From Thermomonas paludicola (GTDB lineage: Bacteria; Pseudomonadota; Gammaproteobacteria; Xanthomonadales; Xanthomonadaceae): a stretch of DNA of 64,000 bases. This document shows positions 35,588-43,540 of the stretch, piece after piece. Positions within the stretch are counted from its first letter, which is position 1, and each line of letters starts with the position of its first letter. The translations under genes and the position numbers were made by a program. The notes beneath the pieces were generated by a model that did not search any database, was not told the DNA's origin, and saw only the letters and a program-made list of their open reading frames with translations. The DNA is taken from contig NZ_CP093311.1 of NCBI RefSeq assembly GCF_024498955.1, positions 1,860,001-1,924,000 on the forward strand, written 5' to 3'.

Positions 35588-37444
35588 TCACAGCTGTCGC
35601 ACCAGCCTGAATCCTACCCGCCCGTTGGTGACGTCCACGCCGCCGGACATGCGCCAAGCGGAGCGCACCTGCACCGGGGCGCTGGCCCATGCGCCCCCAC
35701 GATACATGCGGGTGCGGCATCCCGGATTCACCCAGGCCGCGCCATTTGCCGGCGCACGCCGATAGCCCCTGTGCCAGCAATCCGCGACCCATTCGCTGAC
35801 ATTGCCGGCCATGTCGAACAATCCGAATCGATTGCCGGCAAAGCTGCCGACCGGGGCAGGCCCCCACCAACCATCCGCATAGCCGGAAAACGCGTTGTTC
35901 CAACGCCGCCCCTGTGGCGATACATCCTTTCCACCGGCCAGGTTGCCCACGCCCGCCGGCGGCGCGCCGTTGCCCCACGGATACAAGCCCTGCCCACCGG
36001 CACGCAGGGCGTATTCGAATTCGGCTTCGCTGGGCAGGCGGTAATGGGCTCCGGTCTGGTCAGACAACCATTGCGCGTAAGCCTCGGCGTCACGCGCAGT
36101 GATGTGGACCACCGGCATGTCGGCAGCTGCCGGCCGGCCGTCGTAACCGGAGCGCCAATCAATCCCGCTGCCGCGCACGAAATTGCCGCTGCGCACGTCA
36201 TAGGCCATCGAATGCCCGCGCTGGGTCGCGCGCGGCACGAAGCCGCTGGCCTCGACGAAACGGCGGAACTGCCCCACCGTGATTTCATGCCGGGACATCG
36301 CCATCCCGCGCTCGAATCTGACCGGATGCTGCGGCTGTTCATCGGCACTGGCGTCCGGTTCGCCCGATGCCGCCCCCATGTGGAACACCCCATGCGGAAG
36401 CACGACCAGCGATGGCCCGCGACTGCCGTCGGGCATGGCATCGGTGAACACCTGACCCGGGCGGAACAGCCCGTAGTGGCTCACCAAGTCGATGCGCTGG
36501 CGCAATTCCGCACCCGCCGCGTCGCCCGGCCTTGCGATGCGCAGCATGTCGGCCAGGCGCTCGCGGGCGAACTGCAGGCCTGCGACGTCGCCCAGCGCCA
36601 TCAACCCCTCATCGCGCATTCGCCGCAGCAGATCGGTCCGCGTGGTTTCGATTCGCATGCGCGCCGCGGGGATGGTTTGCGGATCCGCGCGAACGCGTTC
36701 AGCGCGCGCCAGCACCGCGTAAGCCACGTTGAAATCGGCGGCCACCGCGCGTGACTGCGCCTGCGCAATCAGCGCGGCCTCGACTGCGGCAATCCCCTGC
36801 TCCGCGCGCGACTGCGCCGGCCACAACGCCTGCGCCTTGCGGAACAATGCCAACGCGCCGCCGGGCGCATCCAGATTGCCCGCCTGCAGCGCACGCTGCC
36901 CGGCCACGCAAAGGTCGAACGCGTTGCCGGCACGATCGACATCGTCCAGATACGACTGCACCTGCGGCAATGCCGGCCACAGGCTGCGCAGCACGTTGCC
37001 CATGCGCTGCGCATAGCGCAGCGACGCCAGATCATCGCCTGCTGCAAGCGCCGAGCGCGCCTGCGCCAACAACGCCAACTGCGCCCGCTCCAGCAGGCGT
37101 GCATCCTGCGCATTGCCGGGTTGCAGCGCCTGCAGGGCAAGCAGCAGCGGCACGGCCGAATGCGCCGTTTCGAACAGATCCCCGTTCGCCAGCGCGCGCG
37201 CGGCGGCCGCGCGCGCGCGCGCGGGACGGTCGATATGCACCGCGGGCAGCGACCAGCTCAATACATCCGCCAGCGCATCATCGCCCTGGATGCTGACCCG
37301 CCCCTGCGATGCGGCCTGCCCGGCAGGGGACGGTGCCTGGACCTGCGGTGGCGGCACCGGCGCAGGCGGCGCTGCCGCCTGCGGCTTGCAGCCCGCAAGC
37401 GCCAGCCCTGCGCCCAATGCCGTGAGTACTGCGCGTGCGTGCAA
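35588..37444 (-). CDS. Lipoprotein with formylglycine-generating-enzyme-like (SUMF1/EgtB/PvdO) domain
   Basis: A 618-residue predicted lipoprotein: MHARAVLTALGAGLALAGC gives a signal peptide and Cys19. Residues about 60-350 are alanine-rich helical repeats. The C-terminal 230 residues are an FGE-sulfatase fold: EITVGQFRRFVEASGF, MPVVHITARDAEAYAQWLSDQTGAHYRLPSEAEFEYALRAGG, FDMAGNVSEWVADCW, YRGGAW. Such domains serve as oxidases or only as sugar/peptide-binding modules; the copper-binding cysteines of true FGE are not evident. Start is TTG, supported by a GGAG site ten bases upstream; no ATG is available near the signal. Confidence 0.8.
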   Translation of the reverse strand: MHARAVLTALGAGLALAGCKPQAAAPPAPVPPPQVQAPSPAGQAASQGRVSIQGDDALADVLSWSLPAVHIDRPARARAAAARALANGDLFETAHSAVPLLLALQALQPGNAQDARLLERAQLALLAQARSALAAGDDLASLRYAQRMGNVLRSLWPALPQVQSYLDDVDRAGNAFDLCVAGQRALQAGNLDAPGGALALFRKAQALWPAQSRAEQGIAAVEAALIAQAQSRAVAADFNVAYAVLARAERVRADPQTIPAARMRIETTRTDLLRRMRDEGLMALGDVAGLQFARERLADMLRIARPGDAAGAELRQRIDLVSHYGLFRPGQVFTDAMPDGSRGPSLVVLPHGVFHMGAASGEPDASADEQPQHPVRFERGMAMSRHEITVGQFRRFVEASGFVPRATQRGHSMAYDVRSGNFVRGSGIDWRSGYDGRPAAADMPVVHITARDAEAYAQWLSDQTGAHYRLPSEAEFEYALRAGGQGLYPWGNGAPPAGVGNLAGGKDVSPQGRRWNNAFSGYADGWWGPAPVGSFAGNRFGLFDMAGNVSEWVADCWHRGYRRAPANGAAWVNPGCRTRMYRGGAWASAPVQVRSAWRMSGGVDVTNGRVGFRLVRQL

Positions 37445-37536
37445 ACCCCTACTCCGTGAACACCGGCCGCGTGCCGAGCAACCCGATGGATGAAGTTAGG
37501 CCATGTCCCGCACCCCGGCAACCGCATAATGTGCGG

Positions 37537-38616
37537 ATGACAGACTGGATCGACACCCCCGACGCGCTGCGTGCGCGCCTTGCAAACCCGCCCGCCGTCA
37601 TTGGCCTGGACACGGAATTCATCCGCGAACGCACCTACTGGCCGCAATTGGCGCTGGTGCAGATCGCATTGGGCGGCGACAACAGCGACATCCTGCTGGT
37701 GGATCCGCTGGTTCCCGGAATGTGCCAAGCACTGGCCCCCCTGCTGGCGGATCCCGCCATCCTCAAACTGATGCACAGTCCCAGCGAAGATCTGGTGGCA
37801 TTCCAACACGCCTGCGCCACGCTGCCGGCACCCATGTTCGATACCCAGGCGGCAGCCGCGCTGTGCGGCCTGGGTGCCGGGCTGAGCTACCAGAAACTGG
37901 TGCAGGCGGTGACCGGCGTCGAGCTGGCCAAGGGCGAAACCCGCTCGGACTGGCTGCGGCGCCCCCTGTCAGCATCGCAACTGGAGTACGCCGCCGACGA
38001 TGTACACCATCTGCACGCCCTGCATCGCGAGCTGCGGGCGCGTCTGGAAGCCCTTGGCCGCGCCGCGTGGCTGGACGAAGACAGCGTGCGCCAGTTGACC
38101 AACGCCGCCAGTGGCGAAGGCGAGCGTTGGCCGCATCTGACACTGCGCAGCGCACAGTTCCTTGACGCAGCGGGCCAGCGCCGCCTGCTGCGCCTGCTGC
38201 GTTGGCGCGAAGCGCAAGCCCGCAGCAGCGACCGCCCGCGCGGCTGGATCCTCGACAACGAACTGGCCACCACGCTGGCCCGCCATCACCCGACCGACCA
38301 GCGCAGCTTCCAGACGCTGCTGGATGCCGCCGCCAAATCCCCGCGCGGCTTGCGCGATGCCGTATGGGAAGCACTGACGACCCCATTGCCCGACGAAGCC
38401 GACGCCCCGCTTGCACGCGGCGACGACCGCGACAAAAAGCAGCTGCGGGCGCTGCAGGACGCCGTCGCCGCCACCGCCGCCGACCTGCAGTTGCCCGAAG
38501 GCGTGCTGGCCTCGCGCCGCGTGCTGGAAGGCCTGCAGGACGGCAACGGCTGGACCGGCCCGTTGGCAGGTTGGCGGCGCGCGGTACTGGAGCCCCGCCT
38601 TTCCCCCCTGCTGTGA
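37537..38616 (+). CDS. rnd: Ribonuclease D
   Basis: A 3'-5' exoribonuclease trimming tRNA precursors and other stable RNAs. The DEDDy catalytic acids are visible: IGLDTEF (motif I), LKLMHSPSEDL (motif II), and LEYAADDVHHLHAL (motif III). Two HRDC domains follow (about 205-285 and 290-359), as in E. coli RNase D. 359 residues. The ATG at 37537 is chosen as the start of the family-like MTDWIDTPDALRARL. Its stop is 54 bases before the tRNA-Ala gene, a fitting neighbour. Confidence 0.93.
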   Translation: MTDWIDTPDALRARLANPPAVIGLDTEFIRERTYWPQLALVQIALGGDNSDILLVDPLVPGMCQALAPLLADPAILKLMHSPSEDLVAFQHACATLPAPMFDTQAAAALCGLGAGLSYQKLVQAVTGVELAKGETRSDWLRRPLSASQLEYAADDVHHLHALHRELRARLEALGRAAWLDEDSVRQLTNAASGEGERWPHLTLRSAQFLDAAGQRRLLRLLRWREAQARSSDRPRGWILDNELATTLARHHPTDQRSFQTLLDAAAKSPRGLRDAVWEALTTPLPDEADAPLARGDDRDKKQLRALQDAVAATAADLQLPEGVLASRRVLEGLQDGNGWTGPLAGWRRAVLEPRLSPLL

Positions 38617-38670
38617 ACGAAACCAGTTGGCAGTGCCCGGCAGCGCCCGTATAATCGCGCTTCCCTACAT

Positions 38671-38746
<76 letters not shown>

Positions 38747-38761
38747 TATTTCCAAGCAAAT

Positions 38762-38798
38762 ACAGCGTCTTACGTGCAGCAGCGTAAGGCGCTGTTTT
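38762..38798 (+). terminator. Strong terminator just inside the left island end
   Basis: ACAGCG-t-CTTACG pairs with CGTAAG-g-CGCTGT around a seven-base loop, followed by TTTTGCTTT. It now ends transcription of the tRNA-Ala gene; the original terminator was displaced to 62625-62653. Confidence 0.85.
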
Positions 38799-38940
38799 GC
38801 TTTGTGATGCATGGTTATGCGTGCTGCTTGTGGCGGATTTGTGGCAAGGCCGATGTCCACTGTTGCACTGTTGAGCGGGCTTTAGCAGGGTTTTTGCGAA
38901 TTGCCGCACAGGTTGATACCGGCTAAGCTTTGGGTGTGCG

Positions 38941-39214
38941 TCGGTAAAAAGAGGATCGCAAGTCCTCGCCCAGTCCGACCGCCGCCGGTTCCAAGCGGAG
39001 TAGGAACCAGCGGTCAAGAAAGGATGCCGCCACAGCGGCAATCGCCCGTCCAGGCTTGCAACCACAAGCCGCAGGTGTGGCCCAGTCAGGATGAGGCTGG
39101 CCAACTACACCGGTGGGAGAGCACGTGCTATAGGGTCAATGCCCTGCTCCCGTTCGTGGTGCAACGCCACTTGAATGACGGGAAGCTACCGCGGACTCAT
39201 CCGTCCTGTCGCGC
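38941..39214 (+). ncRNA. Structured RNA candidate, element A
   Basis: A hairpin-dense non-coding block upstream of the HTH-repA-repC operon. Hairpins: GGTTCC-loop-GGAACC around AAGCGGAGTA (38987-39008); GCCGC/GCGGC (39026-39039) just after AGAAAGGATGC (39017-39027) and before GCAATCGC (39038-39045); CTTG-CAACCA-CAAG (39055-39068); a long GGGAG...CTCCC arm; and CCGCGGACTCATC at 39189-39201. Element B at 42001-42272 has the same blocks in the same order and spacing with different stem sequences, which argues for an RNA. Strand is assumed from the shared orientation with repA. It could instead be a replication or partition DNA site. Confidence 0.55.
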
Positions 39215-39246
39215 TATGGCGTGGCTCAAGACGGGGTTAAACCGTG

Positions 39247-39540
39247 ATGTCGATAAATCAGCACGAAAAAGTTTTTTTGACAGTAAATGACTTGGCCGCG
39301 CGATGGCACAAGTCTGTAGCAACCATTCGCTCAGATGCGAGTCGAGCGCCGCGTTCTGTCCCCCCGATATGTCGACTTCCGGGAAACAATCGTCTTCTTT
39401 GGCGCCTTGTCGACGTTGAAAACTTCGAGCAAAGCGCTGTCCAGACATTACAGCCCATCGCCAATGATTCACCGGCTCGACGTCCTGGTCGCCCAACTAA
39501 AGTAGAGCAGCATCGTCGCAAAATGGGTGCGAAGGTATGA
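39247..39540 (+). CDS. Small HTH protein, AlpA/excisionase-like or IncQ F-like repressor
   Basis: A 97-residue protein with an N-terminal winged helix-turn-helix of the MerR/AlpA type (FLTVNDLAARWHKSVATIRSDASR) and a basic tail ARRPGRPTKVEQHRR with an AT-hook-like core. Two roles fit: excisionase/integrase regulator of the island, or the small autorepressor that precedes repA in IncQ plasmids. The position directly before repA, with ATGA overlap, favours replication control. ATG 39247 is used over an adjacent GTG. First gene of the operon. Confidence 0.7.
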   Translation: MSINQHEKVFLTVNDLAARWHKSVATIRSDASRAPRSVPPICRLPGNNRLLWRLVDVENFEQSAVQTLQPIANDSPARRPGRPTKVEQHRRKMGAKV

Positions 39541-40472
39541 GTGCTGTGCCAGGGTCTCATCTTTACTCGCACAATTACTCGCCGCCTGAAAGCGAATGCA
39601 GGAGTGCGGGCAGCTTCGACGTTTGGTCAGCATTCTCCAAACAGCCGCCAAAACCGGATTTCATTTGGCCTGGATTTTTAAGCGAAACCGTTGGTGCATT
39701 AATTGCGCCGGGGGGTGCGGGGAAAAGCTTCTTCGCACTGCAAGCTGCTATGGCAGTGGCTTGTCGTACATCCGGTGGGGACATCTTAGGGCTCGGGCCC
39801 CATAAGTGTGGGCGAGTCTTCTATTTTGCAGCAGAAGATCCCGCGCCTGCGGTCGCTCAAAGGGTCTATGCCATGGGCAGACACCTCCCTCAGCACGCAA
39901 AGAAATCCATCTCAGAAAATTTAACGATTGAGCTCGCACTGGGTAGGCGGCTCGACCTGACTAAGGAAGGGCAATTAGGGAACTTGATTAGCCAATGCTT
40001 AGGGGCCCGCCTTGTTATTTTTGACACCCTGAGCCGAATTCACAGTAAAGATGAAAATAATAACGGTGATATGGCTCGCGTGGTCGGTTCACTTGAATTG
40101 GTGGCCGCAAAAACTGGGGCGGCCGTACTCTATTTGCATCACGTAAGTAAGGGCAGCGTTCAGGATGGATGGAGTTCAAGTCAGCAGGCTGCTAGGGGAG
40201 CTTCAGCCCTAATCGATAACGCTCGTTGGTGCGGGTACATTGCAAGAATGTCCGAAGAGGAATCCAAGCGGCTAAGCAAAAAATCCGGCAGGTTGGAGAA
40301 AATCGGATTTGAAGGAAGGGCTGCGTTTCTAAAGTTTGGTGTAAATAAACAGAATCATGACACAAAGTGCACAGACCGTTGGTTTGAAAGAATAGATGGC
40401 GGAGTGCTAGTGCCCGCTGACCTGGTGGAAGGGACAAGCGGGCGAAAGGGGGCGTGGCGTGAGCAAGGATGA
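39537..40472 (+). CDS. repA: RepA-type hexameric replicative helicase/ATPase (IncQ-like)
   Basis: A 311-residue RecA-fold ATPase. After PDFIWPGFLSETVGALIAPGGAGKSFFALQ (Walker A GGAGKS, 59-64) it has FYFAAEDPAP, the Walker B VIFDTLSRIHSKDENNNGDMARV, and the hexamer motif YLHHVSKGSVQDGWSSSQQAARGASALIDNARW. This pattern matches RSF1010 RepA, the 5'-3' helicase of IncQ plasmids. Overlaps the HTH gene and repC on either side, so the three are one translational unit. Lower GC than the flanks. Confidence 0.82.
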   Translation: MSAVPGSHLYSHNYSPPESECRSAGSFDVWSAFSKQPPKPDFIWPGFLSETVGALIAPGGAGKSFFALQAAMAVACRTSGGDILGLGPHKCGRVFYFAAEDPAPAVAQRVYAMGRHLPQHAKKSISENLTIELALGRRLDLTKEGQLGNLISQCLGARLVIFDTLSRIHSKDENNNGDMARVVGSLELVAAKTGAAVLYLHHVSKGSVQDGWSSSQQAARGASALIDNARWCGYIARMSEEESKRLSKKSGRLEKIGFEGRAAFLKFGVNKQNHDTKCTDRWFERIDGGVLVPADLVEGTSGRKGAWREQG

Positions 40473-41298
40473 ACTGACGCATGCGATGCACGACCGGGCG
40501 CACTGTTTAGTCCATGGATTGTTCTGCAGCTTGAAGGCTGGCGAACGGAAGCTCAGGAAGCTAGACATAATCCACGTCTTTGGAGAGGAGGAAATGCGTT
40601 TTGTTGGGTTCGAGCCACTCGGAGGGGATGATGCGCGATTCATGCAGGGAATCGTAGCTAGCGCTGGCCCCGAAGGGATTGTTTTGACTCCCGATCCAAC
40701 GATTGAATTGTCGCGCAGGCTAAGAGATTCCCTTGATGCAACGGAGGAGGCGCTTAAGCAAAATGTCTTAATGGTGAAAATTCGCATTCGCAAATTATTA
40801 ACGGAGATTGGCATGAGCGATGGCGGAAAAAACAAATGGTCGCTCAAGGAAAGCCTCTCTCGCATGGCTGGTGTTACAGTAGTAGTTAAAAAGAATTCTA
40901 TTACTTCATCATGCAAGATGCTGAGTTTCGCTTTTGATGAGAGTGATGGGAGATTGTGCGTAGCGCTTAATCCTCGAATAACTGCAGCCGTATTGGGGGA
41001 GCAGCCATATACACGAATAGATATGAAAGAAGTGCGAAAACTGCGAAGCGATCCGGCGCGTTTGATACATCAACGTCTTTGTGGTTGGATAGATCCAGGT
41101 GAGAAGGGAATTGTCAAAATGGACACCTTATGTGGTTACGTCTGGCCATGGGATGCTAGCCCAGGAGCGAAAAGGCGGAGAAAAGGAATCACGAGAAAGG
41201 CGTTAAGCGAATTAGCGGGATTGGACTGGGGGTTGGATGAGTACGTGTCGGGTAAATGGGAAATTTCGCGGCCGTCAGTAAGGAAAGTCATGCGTTAA
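40459..41298 (+). CDS. repC: RepC-like replication initiator (IncQ-like)
   Basis: A 279-residue protein resembling IncQ RepC, which binds origin iterons. Family-like features are the N terminus DRAHCLVHGLFCSLKAGERKLRKLD and the winged-helix C terminus, LIHQRLCGWIDPGEKGIVKMDTLCGYVWP followed by a basic stretch SPGAKRRRKGITRKALSELAGL, the likely DNA-reading part. Start GTG 40459 lies within the repA end and has a purine-rich ribosome site. Three 21-bp iterons lie 313 bases downstream, the expected place for the target origin. Identification rests on pattern and context. Confidence 0.75.
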   Translation: MSKDELTHAMHDRAHCLVHGLFCSLKAGERKLRKLDIIHVFGEEEMRFVGFEPLGGDDARFMQGIVASAGPEGIVLTPDPTIELSRRLRDSLDATEEALKQNVLMVKIRIRKLLTEIGMSDGGKNKWSLKESLSRMAGVTVVVKKNSITSSCKMLSFAFDESDGRLCVALNPRITAAVLGEQPYTRIDMKEVRKLRSDPARLIHQRLCGWIDPGEKGIVKMDTLCGYVWPWDASPGAKRRRKGITRKALSELAGLDWGLDEYVSGKWEISRPSVRKVMR

Positions 41299-41610
41299 AA
41301 TTCTGGTTTCTAAGCAGGCTGATGTCGTTGTGCTGGTGTCGCTCACCCGCGACAGATCCGAGCCTTTGGGATGGCTGTGGCGTAGTGGGTAGTAGTTGTT
41401 TTCATTTCTACGCATTGCCGCGGGGTGACCGGATCGCAGAACCAAATGACGAGTTAAAGTCGGCGACCGCGTCCCTCATAGCGTCCCAGTTCACGGCCGC
41501 GGCCGTAAGCTCAAACGAGGGACCCCGGGAGACGTCCTCTGACGGGGGGGGGCTCGCGTCGTTAGCTGTGCAGTCCGTCATTGGCACTTGGAAGTTGAGC
41601 CTAAGCAGTT

Positions 41611-41673
41611 CGTACTTACGGTAACAATGTCCGGACTTACGGTAACGTTTTCCGTACTTTTGGTAACACGTCA
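41611..41673. repeat. Three 21-bp iterons, putative oriV
   Basis: Units at 41611-41631, 41632-41652 and 41653-41673 are head to tail with exact 21-base period and the shared core ACTTACGGTAAC (third unit has TTTT for TTAC). The core holds the palindrome TTAC-G-GTAA. IncQ origins carry 20-22-bp iterons of this kind next to repC. A run of eight G precedes it at 41548-41555. Confidence 0.75.
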
Positions 41674-41845
41674 TGTCTCCAATAGCGCGCCAGCGCGACG
41701 TCTCCTCGCGGGGTGTGGGTCTGATCTATGATCTTCAAGATCATCTGGCGGGGCCTATCGGAGCCGTGCTCTCCTGGCGTCCTCCTTGATTCAACAAGCA
41801 TCTCGTGGCAAGTGCGCCCCTGCGTGGCTACGCCACTTCGGGTGT

Positions 41846-41905
41846 CCGAGTCCAGGGCGTCGGCTTCACTCGCTGCGCTCGCTCCAGCCGACGCCCTGGA
41901 CTCGG
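41846..41905. repeat. 20-bp perfect inverted repeat, origin-associated hairpin
   Basis: The arms 41846-41865 and 41886-41905 are perfectly complementary and start CCGAGTCCAGGG; the spacer is 20 bases. It lies 173 bases after the iterons. IncQ origins contain paired single-strand initiation hairpins (ssi); this may be such a site. No gene in 41299-42329. Confidence 0.6.
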
Positions 41906-42000
41906 CTGCAACAGGGTTCATGGCGCTTGAAGAAACCAAGGGGGTGACGTGCACGAGTACTTGACCTCGGGGAACCCTCGAAGGAGACTCTCCCTGTCGT

Positions 42001-42272
42001 TGGTAGGCTGGGTTCGTCGAACCTCGCTCAGCCCAACAGTCGCAGGCGATAAGCGGAAGTAGCCTGGCGGCGAGAAAGGATGCTGTGATTTGCAGCAATC
42101 GCCAAGCCTGTTCGCAACCACGAACGAAGCTCAGCAACCGTACTGGTGAGGACGGGTGGCATCGCTGAGCAGCTGGAGAGACACGACCTAGGGGCACAAC
42201 CCCTCCTACGATCACGCCTATCTCCAGGCGTCATATCAAAGGATGCCGCGGACTCATCGAATGTTGCGCTGC
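42001..42272 (+). ncRNA. Structured RNA candidate, element B
   Basis: Second member of the element A family, downstream of the iterons. Order of blocks: GGCTG...CAGCC enclosing GGTTCG-t-CGAACC (42006-42033); CAGGC...GCCTG enclosing AAGCGGAAGT (42043-42066); AGAAAGGATGC (42073-42083); GCTG/CAGC stem; GCAATCGC (42095-42102); GTTCG-CAACCA-CGAAC (42110-42125); GCTCAGC...GCTGAGC; and CCGCGGACTCATC (42246-42258). The distance from AGAAAGGATGC to CCGCGGACTCATC is 173 bases here and 172 in element A. Loops are conserved while stem bases change in pairs. Strand assumed. Confidence 0.55.
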
Positions 42273-42329
42273 GAAGGTGCGACACGGGGGGTTGTCGCAC
42301 TAGGTATTCGTAAGTGCGCACACTTTGAA

Positions 42330-42572
42330 TCAGTGTGTTGTTGAGTGAGCCACCAGCTCGCGCGCGAGCGACTCGATTTCAGCGTCGGTCAGGGCCTCTC
42401 CGTCGCGCAGCCTGCGCAGCGCGACCGCGAAGTGCGCCTGCAGTTCAGCGGCGCGGGCCGCCTGGCGGGACTCATGCTCGCCACGCCCGCGACGGTAGCT
42501 GTAGTCAGCGTAGACAGACAAGAGCGCCAAGAGGCCGGTAGCGCCCAAAATGTAGGCAATAAACCCGTTCAT
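42330..42572 (-). CDS. Small membrane protein (MNGF type), cassette copy 1
   Basis: An 80-residue protein with one transmembrane helix (FIAYILGATGLLALLSVY) and an acidic/basic coiled tail (GEHESRQAARAAELQAHFAVALRRLRDGEALTDAEIESLARELV). The start MNGFIAYILGATGLLAL resembles the 35-residue protein at 50657-50764. Overlaps the upstream gene by four bases. Unknown function; cassettes of tiny coupled membrane genes are common in phages and plasmid-like islands. Confidence 0.65.
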   Translation of the reverse strand: MNGFIAYILGATGLLALLSVYADYSYRRGRGEHESRQAARAAELQAHFAVALRRLRDGEALTDAEIESLARELVAHSTTH

Positions 42573-42817
42573 TCGCCCCCTTTCGCGCCGGCGGCCACCG
42601 CCGCGACCTCGCGGTCGGCGTCGGCCGCCGTTGCGGTGTAACCGACATCCAGCAATGCCTCGCGCACGGCGGCGACCATGCGGGCATGCTCGGCTGCTCG
42701 TTCAGCCTCGCGAACCGCGCGCAGCCGATCACGCTCCTGCACAGCCGCGCGCTTCAGCCACAAGCCGGCGATCACGGCGCCGATCAGAATGATCGTTAGG
42801 ACGATGTAATCAATCAT
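42569..42817 (-). CDS. Small membrane protein (MIDY type), cassette copy 1
   Basis: An 82-residue protein: one N-terminal helix (MIDYIVLTIILIGAVIAGLWL) followed by a charged helix AVREAERAAEHARMVAAVREAL. The 62-residue product at 50472-50660 has the same layout and a near-identical core EAEHARMVAAVREAL, so they are paralogues. Type II or I single-pass topology. Overlaps its neighbours on both sides (ATGA). Confidence 0.7.
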   Translation of the reverse strand: MIDYIVLTIILIGAVIAGLWLKRAAVQERDRLRAVREAERAAEHARMVAAVREALLDVGYTATAADADREVAAVAAGAKGGE

Positions 42818-43078
42818 TTGCCTCTCACCTTGGCCACATCGCAGGCGTCCCGTGCTTGGACTATTTTTCGAGCAGAACCGGCTTTCAAGCGGGCCGCCTC
42901 CTCAGGAGGGAAACCCAAGTCGAGAACCACCTTCCCGCGACTGCTCTGAGCTGGGTCGTGCCGACATCAACCCAGCGATGCTGGCGACCGCAGTTGCGGA
43001 TCGCGAAGGCGAGGAGTCCAAGCACCAGGAGGCCGCCGGCAGCGATCGCGACGAATGCAAAAAACTCAGGTCGTTCAT
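42814..43078 (-). pseudogene. Frameshifted membrane gene, paralogue of 50204-50479
   Basis: Begins ATG at 43078 (MNDLSF), continues in a second frame as AFVAIAAGGLLVLGLLAFAIRN...WVDVGT, then in a third frame as KVVLDLGFPPEEAARLKAGS to a TGA overlapping the next start. The intact paralogue at 50204 reads MSDPSFLTFIALG...ADVGT...VFLDLGFPPEEAARLK. One extra base in the T6 run and one in the GGG run would restore a single 88-codon frame. Either a double-deletion pseudogene, base-calling errors in homopolymers, or slippage. Confidence 0.65.
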
Positions 43079-43102
43079 ATAGCTCGCTCCCGCCGATAGA
43101 CC

Positions 43103-43540
43103 TCACTTCACAACAGGTTGATAGGTTGGTGCCGGCACCTTGCGTGACGCCTCCAAAATCGGAAGGTTGGCTTCTGTGGGGACATAGATCACCTGGTTGC
43201 TGGTGTGTTCCAACCCGTTCACGAACAGGTAGCGCAGGTAGTCCTCGTTGTTGTGCAGCGAGTCGCCGATGATCTTGTTTGCAGCCGCAACACCCTTCGC
43301 GCGTTCGACCTCTGCCGCCGCTAGCGAGATTGCAGCCTCTCGCTTCGCCTTGGCCTCAAGAATCGCTACTTGGCGACTGCTTTCAGCCTCTGCGAGAACG
43401 GCACGACCGGCCATCTCCTGTTTGTAGACCTTGTACTTCGGCAGGCCCCACATGCAGCCGCCGACTCCCCCCAGAAGCAGGAAAGATCCAAGTGCGAAGA
43501 GCACTAGAATCTCCCAGACTGAACTGCTTTCTCGACTCAT
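43103..43540 (-). CDS. Phage-type membrane protein with SPFH-like coiled tail
   Basis: A 145-residue protein: N-terminal transmembrane helix (ILVLFALGSFLLLGGVGGCMWGL), then an alanine/glutamate-rich coiled coil (AESSRQVAILEAKAKREAAISLAAAEVERAKGVAAANK) and the ending GLEHTSNQVIYVPTEANLPILEASR. This pattern is recurrent in small membrane proteins of gammaproteobacterial phages and resembles the C-terminal tail of band-7/SPFH proteins. The ATG at 43540 overlaps the stop of the upstream gene, which selects it over the ATG at 43564. Confidence 0.72.
   Translation of the reverse strand: MSRESSSVWEILVLFALGSFLLLGGVGGCMWGLPKYKVYKQEMAGRAVLAEAESSRQVAILEAKAKREAAISLAAAEVERAKGVAAANKIIGDSLHNNEDYLRYLFVNGLEHTSNQVIYVPTEANLPILEASRKVPAPTYQPVVK

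Noticed and set aside
38901..39290. 129-codon plus-strand frame over element A
   Set aside because: Overlaps the HTH gene start and the conserved hairpins; no ribosome site; element B has no equivalent frame.
41256..41624. 122-codon frame after repC
   Set aside because: Overlaps the repC end and the first iteron; no family and poor codon pattern.
42885..43106. 73-codon minus-strand gene starting GTG
   Set aside because: Contains the middle frame of the frameshifted membrane gene; start and end do not match the intact paralogue, so annotated as pseudogene 42814-43078.
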